From: Microseira sp003486305
GTDB lineage: Bacteria > Cyanobacteriota > Cyanobacteriia > Cyanobacteriales > Aerosakkonemataceae
Direction: 5' to 3'
Assembly (NCBI GenBank): GCA_031969655.1
Contig: DALYJX010000002.1
Location: forward strand, 42,499-106,498
Length of the DNA stretch: 64,000 nt
Made by a program: the position numbers and the translations under genes. Positions 26,408-34,327 of the stretch are shown in pieces. How positions within the stretch are numbered: position 1 is the stretch's first letter; the number at the start of each line of letters is the position of its first letter. Below the pieces are notes generated by a model. The model was not told the origin of the DNA. It searched no databases and worked only from the letters and a program-made list of their open reading frames with translations.

Positions 26408-26463
26408 GGGACACGGCATCAGAGATATCTCCGACACAGATAACTTCGATCTTGCCGTGTCCC
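26408..26463. repeat. Hairpin with GGGACACGGCA arms
   Basis: GGGACACGGCA (26408-26418) and TGCCGTGTCCC (26453-26463) are exact complements 34 bases apart, between the RTX gene and the PEP-CTERM gene. It is of a dispersed cyanobacterial palindrome type. Confidence 0.75.
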
Positions 26464-26498
26464 GGCTGATGATTATGGGTAATCGACCGAATATGATA

Positions 26499-27242
26499 TT
26501 AGATGTAGGTGAAGTTTTGAGGGATTAAACTTGCAGGTGCGATATCTTGCACGACACCGATTAAAGAACTACCCCCATTAAACAGCCTGTAAATTCCAGT
26601 ATCCAAAGCACTTGTTCCAGCTTTATTGATAGCCTGCAAAGAGTATTGATTCCTAGTTCCGTTCAAGCGGATGCGATCTTCAGCGACTACAAAGTCTGTA
26701 ATCAAAGCATATCCAGACCCTTGTCCTGACATCAAATTACTCAGAACAAAAAGGTCGCGTCCGCCTCCACCTGTTAAAGTGTCTAACTCTGAAGATCTAA
26801 CGTTTCCAGGATCGATCAAATCGTTGCCATCTCCACCAAAAAGACTATCGTTTCCTACTCCACCGTAGAGAGAGTCGTTACCTAGATCGCCTGTCAAAAC
26901 GTCGTTACCGTCTTGTCCAAAAAGTCTATCGTTGCCCATTCCTCCGGAGAGATTATCGTTACCAAAACCACCCTCTAATCGATCGTCGCCGCTTTCACCA
27001 AACAAAGAGTCGTTGCCTTCATCTCCGTACAACAAATCGTTTCCACCACCACCGAATAGTAAGTCGTTACCACCTCTACCTCTTAAAGTATCATTGCCAA
27101 AATCTCCATAGAGCATATCGTTGCCAGTATTACCAAGGAGGGAATCATTACCAGCTAAACCATTAATGGTCACGTTAGTAGAGCCATTCCAAATTCTGAC
27201 GTCATTCCCAAGAGTACCAATCAGTGTGTCCATTTCAATCAA
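26499..27242 (-). CDS. RTX (haemolysin-type calcium-binding repeat) protein
   Basis: A 247-residue protein built almost entirely of nonapeptide repeats of the form GGxGNDxLx (for example GRGGNDLLFGGGGNDLLYGD), about 13 in a row from residue 25 to 150. These form a calcium-filled beta-roll. The C-terminal part (about 155-247) has 'DLFVLSNLMSGQG', 'ALITDFVVAEDRIRL' and 'DTGIYRLFNGGSSLIGVVQD', the usual cap and export region of cyanobacterial type I-secreted RTX proteins. There is no N-terminal signal peptide and no fused enzyme. It is likely secreted by a type I system located elsewhere. Function as toxin is not supported; matrix or surface structural protein is more likely. Confidence 0.88.
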   Translation of the reverse strand: MIEMDTLIGTLGNDVRIWNGSTNVTINGLAGNDSLLGNTGNDMLYGDFGNDTLRGRGGNDLLFGGGGNDLLYGDEGNDSLFGESGDDRLEGGFGNDNLSGGMGNDRLFGQDGNDVLTGDLGNDSLYGGVGNDSLFGGDGNDLIDPGNVRSSELDTLTGGGGRDLFVLSNLMSGQGSGYALITDFVVAEDRIRLNGTRNQYSLQAINKAGTSALDTGIYRLFNGGSSLIGVVQDIAPASLIPQNFTYI

Positions 27243-27986
27243 TCCTTAATGTTCAAAATGCTTTACGAGTTTTTTTTGTCAAGGTTATGGATTTATCAAA
27301 GAGCGATCGCACTCCTATATCCATCAACTGCGGCTGCAATTCAAAACTTTCCGTTGTTGTTTGCGTTTGATGAAATAATTGCAATTGTTTATAGCAGGTT
27401 GCACACGAATTGATTGGTAAAACCTGCCCCTGCTGTATTCCATCAAGCCGCTTTCCCGCTATACAGACAGGTATGGCTTTACGCCAACTCACCTCAAACT
27501 GCGGGAACATCCTTCTCACTTAGCTGAATTCATTCTAGGCTGGCCTACAGCATTGCAACAACTGCGAGCCGCGTTGCTCTTCCTCCTATTTCCTCTAGTG
27601 TTATGTTTATAGGCTTGTGTATTACTATAGTGAGTTAAGTTCGGGCTGTCAAGCGGGCGATCGCAAAAAGCAAAAAACCCTGAAAATCATTGATATTAGG
27701 CTGATACAAGCTTTATGCTAACCAGCAAAAACTAAGAAACTGAAGTGCGCTACATAAGATATAACTTAAAGTACAATACGGCGTGGCAAGAGAGCGATCG
27801 CTTCCCCTTCACGCACAGCAGAAGGGAGGCATATCGCTCCTAGTAGGTGAAGTAAAGGAGTGCGATACGTGCTACGCTCAACGTATCGCATCATTACTAA
27901 AACCGAATTAGGAGAGATATTGGCGCGATCGCGCAGGTTTTGACAAGGCGATCGCATGTGGGAAAGAATGCGATCGCGTTAAATTT
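27243..27986. other. 744-bp gene-poor stretch with HIP1 sites and repeats
   Basis: I support no gene here. The stretch holds at least five GCGATCGC-type sites, one arm of the GGTAAAACCYGCCCC element (27412-27434) and a hairpin with arms TGCGATACG (27861-27869) and CGTATCGCA (27882-27890). Two short minus-strand frames lack ribosome sites and family resemblance. Confidence 0.65.
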
Positions 27987-28445
27987 TTAAGGATTTTGCA
28001 ACGCCTGTTGCTGTTGCATTAGCGACTGCAATTGTTGCTGGAGTTGAGCCAATCGCTGTTGGCTAGCTGCAATGTAAGGTTGCAAGCTAGCAGCCAATTG
28101 TTGCGCCTGTTGAGCCGCAGAATCCCGATATTGTGCTGCCATATTAGCTGCCGCTTGAACAGCATTTCGATTAGCTTCGGCTTGTGGATTGTAAATCCAA
28201 CCGTAGACAGGACGCCGCCTTTTCCTTCGTCCTTCGTAGCCAACAATTCCCCAAGTGTAAATTTGACTATGCCAGTAGTTGGCTTCATTTTGGAATTGTT
28301 GCCGTTGTTGTTCAAACTGATTGACGTATGCATTGGCTTGGTTGATTTGATCTTGGTAGTTTTGCAGCGCTGACTGATGTTGTTGAATCTCTGATTGATT
28401 GGCGGCAATTAGAGTTTGGAAATCAGCCAGCGTTAAGGAAAAAAA
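27987..28445 (-). pseudogene. Gln-rich frame linked to the S8 protease by a -1 shift
   Basis: An open minus-strand frame of 152 codons without a plausible start codon ends at TAA (27987-27989). It encodes a Gln/Ala-rich, coiled-coil-like protein: TLADFQTLIAANQSEIQQHQ at the start, 'QQRQQFQNEANYWHSQIYTW' in the middle, then a basic patch RRKRRRP and QQ-rich helices. It lies in the -1 frame relative to the S8 protease gene and overlaps its stop codon. A -1 shift in the T7 run TTTTTTT just before the protease's stop (28437-28443) would join the two proteins as ...YHSFF|SLTLADFQ.... Codon composition and clean length show it was coding. Either the frame is reached by slippage, or one T has been lost by mutation or sequencing error. 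Confidence 0.7.
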
Positions 28446-31400
28446 CTATGGTACTGGTCAGGAACTCCACCAGGTGTTGCTAGGAATGACCAAAGTAAAT
28501 TTCGCTGTTCGGAACTAAGGTTTCCTAAAATACCAAGGATAGGTAAAATGCGATCTGGATCGTTCTGGAACAGAGGACGATAATCTATAGGAATTCCAGC
28601 GCGTAAAGCAGGTAAAAATCCTTGCTTTTGTTCCGGAGTAAGGCTATTCCAATAGTTAACTACTGACTGGGGTATTCCCGGATCTGGTGGTGAAGTTCCC
28701 TCAAAGAAAGACAAAAATGCAGGTGGCGTTCCAAGAAGTATCAAAGAAAGTAATTCTGGCGGCGGTGACGTTGTGAGACTACCCCAAGTGCTAAGAGCGC
28801 TGAGAGTCCGTTGACTGGCTGGAGAACCATCCAAAAGATTGCGATACTGGGGGGGAATTCCATTTTGCAGATAAAACCGCAAATCGTTTCGTTGAGTAGC
28901 GTTTAAATTATTCCAAATTGCTTGCAGATCCCGAATCTGCTGTGGAGTTGGATCTGGCTGTGGAGTTGAATCTGGTGGTTGTTTTTCTGGTTGCTGACGC
29001 CGCCGCCGCAACCACCAAACTAGACCGCCAATTGCCCCAGCAACTAGGGCGAGTCCGCCAAAAATGACGCCAATTTTGCCGAAGATAGGCAAAGCGATGA
29101 ATTTACCAACAACCTTGGTGAAGAAGCCTTTAATTTTGGCGAAGATACCGCGTGCTTTAGAGAAGAAGCTCCAAACTTTCTTGCCAATATCTATGACTTT
29201 TTTAACGACCGCGACTACCTTTTTAACGACATTGACAACCTTTTTAACGACATTCGTCACTTTGCGGAAGAAATTCTTCACTTTCTTCCAGAACCCGGCA
29301 GGACGTTCGCCAAGCGTAGTTAAACCTTCGTCAATCAAGTCTAAATCGATGTCGGCATTTTGCCCAGGAGTGTAGGATTCGGGTTTGGTATCTACTGCCA
29401 TTTGCATGGCAATAGCTAAACTCAATAAACCCACTCCCGTTTCGGCATCCCAACCTGGTGTCCCCAAATCTAAAGCCGTTTTCTTGAGGATATCTATCAC
29501 CTGTTTAAAGCTTAATTTGGGATTAGCTGCCCACACTTGAGAAGCGGCTCCCGCGACTTTAGCGGCGGCGATAGAAGTACCGGCAATTTCATCTTGGCCT
29601 TGGATGGAACTGCTATCAATACTGCCAATATTGTTGAGTTCTCCCAAAGCAGATTTAATCGCTTTTTGTGCGGCTTCAAATGCTGTTTTTTCATCTTGAG
29701 TTGATAGGTTTTCGATGTTGGCAGTCGTGTCGTAAGGCTGGGTTTGATCGACTGCCAAAGCTTTGTTAAAAGCCTCCAGTTGCGCGGGTGTCAAGAGTTT
29801 AGATAAATCAACTTCTCCCGCGTTGGTTGCTGTCTGCGATCGCTCTGGTATATTGCCATAAGCTAAGATGTCGAGTCCGGTTCCATAGTTAGAATAGTCG
29901 GCTCGTCCTGTGCCATCAAATGCACCAACGGTGATGATGTTATCAAATTCCCGCGAAGCTTTACCTAATGCAGATATATTCGCTTCGCCTTGGTTGCCAG
30001 CAGCCGCTACAATTAGTACGTTGTTTTGGCTAGCATATTCAATTGCGGCTTTTTCTGCTGGTGTAAATTGAGTGCGAGTGACAACCGTACCGTCGGGTTT
30101 AGTTTCAGTTAAATCGAAGCTGAGATTAATAATGGCATTGGGTTGTTTAGAGGCTTTTGCCGCATCGACAAACTCAATTAAAGACTCGTGCCATTTACCC
30201 GAACCTACTGCACGTCCTAGCCATAAAGGTGCATCGTCGTTGACGCCATCAATGCCGATATTATTGTTTTGAGTAGCGGCAATGATTTCGAGAATTTTTG
30301 TGCCGTGATCCGCTTCGTCTTCATTTTCATTTGCAGCAAGTAGGGGGTTGTTGTCGTTGCCGATGCGATCGCGCCCCAAAATAATCCGGTTGTAGTCGAT
30401 ATCGGGATTTTTGTCAACAAATCCGGTATCGATAATTCCCACTAACGGCTGATTTGCTTTAGGAAATTCATACTTACCAGCCAAAACCCCAATATCAGAC
30501 AGCGGATCGTCAGTTAATTCGGCGATCGCACTGTCTAATTCAGCTTCCAAGTCACGAATTTCTCGATCCGCTTGCTGTTCAACGTCTGGAGTCGTATCAA
30601 CTAAAGCACTGTCTGGTTTGGCAATAATTTGTTGCAATTGTGCGTTCAGTTCTTTAAGAACGTTGTCAACTTCCGGCACTAATTCGGTATTAATTTCTTC
30701 GATCGTGCTGTCAAATGCAGCATTACCCATTGATGCATCGGTATATTTGAGGATTTCTTGTCCTAATTCTGCGTCGCGCCAATCGTTGGTAGGGTTAATA
30801 ACATCATCCAAATCGATTGCTTTTCCAGTTGCACCTTTGATTTGGAAAATCAGGTCGTTGTAGTCGCGATCGCTAAATCCATCTAAAGGCAAATCCTCAA
30901 ATGCAAAAGTATGACCGTCCCCCGTCACATCCGCTATTTGCGTCGAAAGTGAGAATAACGGACGCACATCGCCACCAATACCAGGATTTTCAGCAACTTG
31001 TTGCACCGTGCCATTAGGTACTAGCATAATGGCAAATTTATCCCCAGGTCGCATGGTAAAAGTCTTGCTTCCTTGGTATTCGCCGCTGTTTTGACTCGGT
31101 TCTCCTAAAATGCCATTGAACTTGGCACCTTCGATGCGATCGCGTATCACCACATAACCCAATTCAGAATTACTATTGGCACGTTTTGCAGCTTCTTGAA
31201 TAAACGCTTCTGACCCCGGTTCTAAATCCTCCATCCCCGCTAAACTAACAATCGCAACCTCTCCCTGATAAGCACCCCCATCAAAGAGAAAATCAATGCT
31301 AACTTTGCCATCATTCCCAACCGTAAAAATTCCTAGAGAATCCTGTATTGGCTTAGTCTTAGAAACCGGATGGGTTTCGACAATAGGTTTATTCTCAGCA

Positions 31401-33055
31401 ACAGGTGGAGTTTCAACTATTGGTTTATTCTCAGCAACAGGTGGAGTTTCAACTATTGGTTTATTCTCAGCAACAGGTGGAGTTTCAACTATTGGTTTAT
31501 TCTCAGCAACAGGTGGAGTTTCAACTATTGGTTTATTCTCAGCAATAGGTGGAGTTTCAACTATTGGTTTATTCTCAGCAACAGGTGGAGTTTCAACTAT
31601 TGGTTTATTCTCAGCAACAGGTGGAGTTTCAACTATTGGCTGAGTTTCAGCAACAGGTGGAGTTTCAACTATTGGTTTATTCTCAGCAATAGGTGGAGTT
31701 TCAACTATTGGCTGAGTTTCAGCAACAGGTGGAGTTTCAACAACAGGTGGAGTTTCAGCAATAGGTGGAGTTTCAACTATTGGCTGAGTTTCAGCAACAG
31801 GTGGAGTTTCAACTATTGGCTGAGTTTCAGCAACAGGTGGAGTTTCAACTATTGGTTTATTCTCAGCAATAGGTGGAGTTTCAACTATTGGCTGAGTTTC
31901 AGCAACAGGTGGAGTTTCAACAACAGGTGGAGTTTCAGCAACAGGTGGAGTTTCAACTATTGGCTGAGTTTCAGCAACAGGTGGAGTTTCAACAACAGGT
32001 GGAGTTTCAACTATCGGTTTATTTTCAACAACAGGTTGATCCTCGATAATAGGTATCGCCTCGACTGCTGGTTCTGGTTTAATATGATCAAGGAATTGCT
32101 TCCCTTGTTCAGAAGTGCGCCAATCTTTTGCCGGGTTAATAACTTCATCGAGTTTTATCGCTTTCCCGGTTGCACCGCTGACTTTAAAAATCAAGTCGTT
32201 GTAATCTTTATCCGCTCCACTATCAAATCGTTGATCTTCAATCGAAAAAGTATTACCTTCTCCATTAATATCGGCAATTTGACCGATGTGAAAACCTTGA
32301 TTTGGATTGGCTGTTACTAAAGAAAATAACGGACGCTTGTCTGCACCAATTGCAGGATTATTTAACACATCCTGTAGCGTACTATTGGGAATTAGCATGA
32401 AGCCAAATTTATCCCCCGGCTTCATTGCAAATGTCTTTTCGCCAAAGTATTTTCCGTCGTTGTAATTCCCTTCCCCTAAACCACCGCTAAACTTGGCGTC
32501 TTCCGATACATCGGAAAAGACTACGTAACCTTGCTGGGAGTTGGAGAGCGATCGCACAACCGCCTCCTGAATAAACTCCTCCGATCCGGGAACATACTTC
32601 TCCATCCCCTCCAAACTGAAAACGGCTAGCTCACCTTTGTACCAACCACCGTCAAATAACGGATCTACACCTACCTGTCCGCTCTCACCTACGCTAAAGT
32701 AACCGGATATAAGATCCATCCCAGTGAGGGGATCGACTTGAGCGTTAGCAGCCAGATTCAGGTTGTAGTTGGTACTACCGCCAACTTGCAACACCCGCAC
32801 CGCATAATTACCCGCTGCTAAGTTACTAACTGCGATCGCTTCCGCACTTATACCCAAACCAGCGGAACTATACAACACCTTTCCGCTGCTATTGAGCAGT
32901 TCGACATCCGCATTATCACTCAAACCATTCAGCGACAGGCTAAAGCTACCAGACTCTTTAACGCTGAAGTTATATAGGTCAAATGGATTCGCACCGTCAA
33001 TCAAACCCGAATAGTTCTGGCTGCTGCTCAGACTACCAATATCAAAGATAGACAT
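28433..33055 (-). CDS. Subtilisin-like S8 protease with PPC, two DUF4114 domains and a lytic-like helix
   Basis: A 1540-residue protein. Order: PPC-like domain (about 20-100), first DUF4114 (about 115-305), a Pro/Glu/Val linker of 12-residue repeats (about 340-560), second DUF4114 (about 570-750), coiled part, then an S8 domain (about 865-1200) with an intact triad: Asp876 in IIDTG, His917 in DHGTK, Ser1161 in AGTSIAAA. After it, residues 1256-1325 form Lys-rich heptads (TNVVKK, VNVVKK, VAVVKK), followed by a membrane segment (IGVIFGGLALVAGAIGGLVW) and RRRR. The last 170 residues contain four imperfect repeats with GIPPQYRNLL, GTPPAFLSFF, GIPIDYRPLF and GVPDQYHSFF. No classical signal peptide. 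ATG 33055 has AGAGGG five bases upstream. A frame shift may extend it (27987-28445). Confidence 0.88.
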   Translation of the reverse strand: MSIFDIGSLSSSQNYSGLIDGANPFDLYNFSVKESGSFSLSLNGLSDNADVELLNSSGKVLYSSAGLGISAEAIAVSNLAAGNYAVRVLQVGGSTNYNLNLAANAQVDPLTGMDLISGYFSVGESGQVGVDPLFDGGWYKGELAVFSLEGMEKYVPGSEEFIQEAVVRSLSNSQQGYVVFSDVSEDAKFSGGLGEGNYNDGKYFGEKTFAMKPGDKFGFMLIPNSTLQDVLNNPAIGADKRPLFSLVTANPNQGFHIGQIADINGEGNTFSIEDQRFDSGADKDYNDLIFKVSGATGKAIKLDEVINPAKDWRTSEQGKQFLDHIKPEPAVEAIPIIEDQPVVENKPIVETPPVVETPPVAETQPIVETPPVAETPPVVETPPVAETQPIVETPPIAENKPIVETPPVAETQPIVETPPVAETQPIVETPPIAETPPVVETPPVAETQPIVETPPIAENKPIVETPPVAETQPIVETPPVAENKPIVETPPVAENKPIVETPPIAENKPIVETPPVAENKPIVETPPVAENKPIVETPPVAENKPIVETPPVAENKPIVETHPVSKTKPIQDSLGIFTVGNDGKVSIDFLFDGGAYQGEVAIVSLAGMEDLEPGSEAFIQEAAKRANSNSELGYVVIRDRIEGAKFNGILGEPSQNSGEYQGSKTFTMRPGDKFAIMLVPNGTVQQVAENPGIGGDVRPLFSLSTQIADVTGDGHTFAFEDLPLDGFSDRDYNDLIFQIKGATGKAIDLDDVINPTNDWRDAELGQEILKYTDASMGNAAFDSTIEEINTELVPEVDNVLKELNAQLQQIIAKPDSALVDTTPDVEQQADREIRDLEAELDSAIAELTDDPLSDIGVLAGKYEFPKANQPLVGIIDTGFVDKNPDIDYNRIILGRDRIGNDNNPLLAANENEDEADHGTKILEIIAATQNNNIGIDGVNDDAPLWLGRAVGSGKWHESLIEFVDAAKASKQPNAIINLSFDLTETKPDGTVVTRTQFTPAEKAAIEYASQNNVLIVAAAGNQGEANISALGKASREFDNIITVGAFDGTGRADYSNYGTGLDILAYGNIPERSQTATNAGEVDLSKLLTPAQLEAFNKALAVDQTQPYDTTANIENLSTQDEKTAFEAAQKAIKSALGELNNIGSIDSSSIQGQDEIAGTSIAAAKVAGAASQVWAANPKLSFKQVIDILKKTALDLGTPGWDAETGVGLLSLAIAMQMAVDTKPESYTPGQNADIDLDLIDEGLTTLGERPAGFWKKVKNFFRKVTNVVKKVVNVVKKVVAVVKKVIDIGKKVWSFFSKARGIFAKIKGFFTKVVGKFIALPIFGKIGVIFGGLALVAGAIGGLVWWLRRRRQQPEKQPPDSTPQPDPTPQQIRDLQAIWNNLNATQRNDLRFYLQNGIPPQYRNLLDGSPASQRTLSALSTWGSLTTSPPPELLSLILLGTPPAFLSFFEGTSPPDPGIPQSVVNYWNSLTPEQKQGFLPALRAGIPIDYRPLFQNDPDRILPILGILGNLSSEQRNLLWSFLATPGGVPDQYHSFFP
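31376..32030 (-). repeat. 36-bp tandem repeats encoding the Pro/Glu/Val linker
   Basis: About 18 copies of a 36-bp unit such as GGTGGAGTTTCAACTATTGG encode 12-residue blocks of the type ENKPIVETPPVA or ETQPIVETPPVA. Units are nearly identical, so copy number probably varies between strains. There are no unique spacers, so this is not a CRISPR array. Confidence 0.92.
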
Positions 33056-33151
33056 ATTCCCTCTCTTAGAAAATGCCTCGAAGAGTTTGTGAAGATGAAT
33101 AGGTTACCCTATTTTCACCTTTATTTAGACTTAGAACATAAGTTACTTCAC

Positions 33152-33963
33152 TTAAAGTACAATGTCAAGTACTCTGGCTCGCGAGCGCCAAAAGCGGTAT
33201 TGTAGCGGTTTGCAGCCCTTAAAAACATTGTGTGCAAGCAGTGTTGGTATGGTGACCGCAGCCAATAATGTTATGCCAAAGATTTCAATCAAATCCAAAG
33301 CTTTGCGGACTCGCTTAATAGCATTTTCGGGCTGAAACTCATCCCCTTCGGTAACTTTGGCTTTAATATTAAATTCATCAACCTGTGCGTGCAATTTTTT
33401 ACGGATATTTTCATCTACATTTTCCCCAACTAACTCGAGTGCAGATCCAGGAAAGCCACTGATAATCAATTTCTTAGCCTGCTGAACTTTAATTCCCCGC
33501 AGATATGCAGAACTTTCAATAATTTCTGTTGTTTGACTATACTCATTGCCAACTAGAAACTTAACTTTTTCGCCAAAGCCAAACCTTCCCAAACTGACAA
33601 ATTGCACAGCGGATGAAATTGCTGAAGTTCCAGCTTGGTAACTGACATATATTTTTTTTATTCGGCTTGAACTAACTTCAAGGTAGTATCTCAACGATCT
33701 GGGCCACGCTCGCCTTCTTGGGGATTGGGAATTAGATATAAACGAGTAACTTCAACATCCTTAAACTGTTCGTGTTGGCTGAAATATTTTTCAAAAATGT
33801 CTTTACAGGTACAAGTATCTTGCCATTAAGGAAGTTTTTGCTCTTTTCTTTCTGTTGTCTTGCTGAAAATTTTATACCGATCGGTAAGAATTAAGAAAAT
33901 TCGAGCGATCGCCACCTTTTCTTCTTTGAGTTTCTGGGCAAAACTATCGAGCAATGGAAACAT
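33152..33963 (-). pseudogene. Decayed gene, possibly of a CARF-like sensor protein
   Basis: The remaining pieces lie in two frames. Upstream piece, from ATG 33963: FPLLDSFAQKLKEEKVAIAR, then a TAA (after KEQKLP), then WQDTCTCKDIFEKYF up to GERGPDR and a TGA. Downstream piece in another frame (33152-33694): YYLEVSSSRIKKIYVSYQAG, TSAISSAVQFVSLGRFG, VKFLVGNEYSQTTEI and 'LIISGFPGSALELV'. Read together they look like one protein broken by one stop and one frameshift. The 'VSYQAGTSAISSAV' and 'VKFLV' pattern recalls CARF-type Rossmann sensors of CRISPR accessory proteins, but this is an impression only. The C-terminal 60 residues have a hydrophobic helix. No CRISPR array or cas gene is nearby. Confidence 0.45.
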
Positions 33964-34327
33964 CAAGTGATATCATCTCCGGTGGCATAGAATACACAGC
34001 CAATCAATCCAATTACCAATTACCTACTTTTCCTACTTTTCCTACCTTTGATTTTGAAGTATAGGAGTAATCTTACCAAAACTTTAGTCAGCTTTATCAA
34101 ATCTTCATATACGAGCTTGCTTTGCGGGTGTTAAATTAATAAAGTATAAGCAGATTTACTGAAAAACCAGTTAGGTGCGGAATACAAGCTTGTTTCGTCT
34201 AGTTGGGTAGTTATCCCTAAAGAGACGAAACTGACGAGATTTGTTGGAGCGATCGCCAACAGAAAGAAATGATTCATTGGGGGCATCTAGTTTCAGATAA
34301 ATTCAATCGCAGATAATCGGTAAAATC
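33964..34327. other. 364-bp intergenic region upstream of module B
   Basis: No gene is supported. The region includes 7-bp-type tandem repeats around 34010-34045 (CCAATTACCAATTACC, CTACTTTTCCTACTTTTCC) and two GCGATCGC-like sites. It should carry the promoter for the DUF11/RTX gene at 34328; no clear -35/-10 pair can be picked by eye. Confidence 0.6.

Noticed and set aside
26499..27242. RTX protein as a haemolysin toxin
   Set aside because: Only calcium-binding repeats and a secretion cap are present; there is no toxin or acyltransferase-linked domain.
27253..27519. 88-codon minus-strand frame downstream of the RTX start
   Set aside because: It is read through a dispersed GGTAAAACC element, lacks a ribosome site and has no family resemblance.
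28019..28408. 129-codon minus-strand frame with an ATG
   Set aside because: Another minus-strand frame over the same bases (27987-28445) gives a coherent Gln-rich protein, so the ATG frame is a shadow.
31376..32030. Regular 36-bp repeats resembling a CRISPR array
   Set aside because: Repeats are contiguous with no unique spacers, and they encode the Pro/Glu/Val linker of the S8 protease in frame. The long plus-strand frames here are antisense readings of the repeat.
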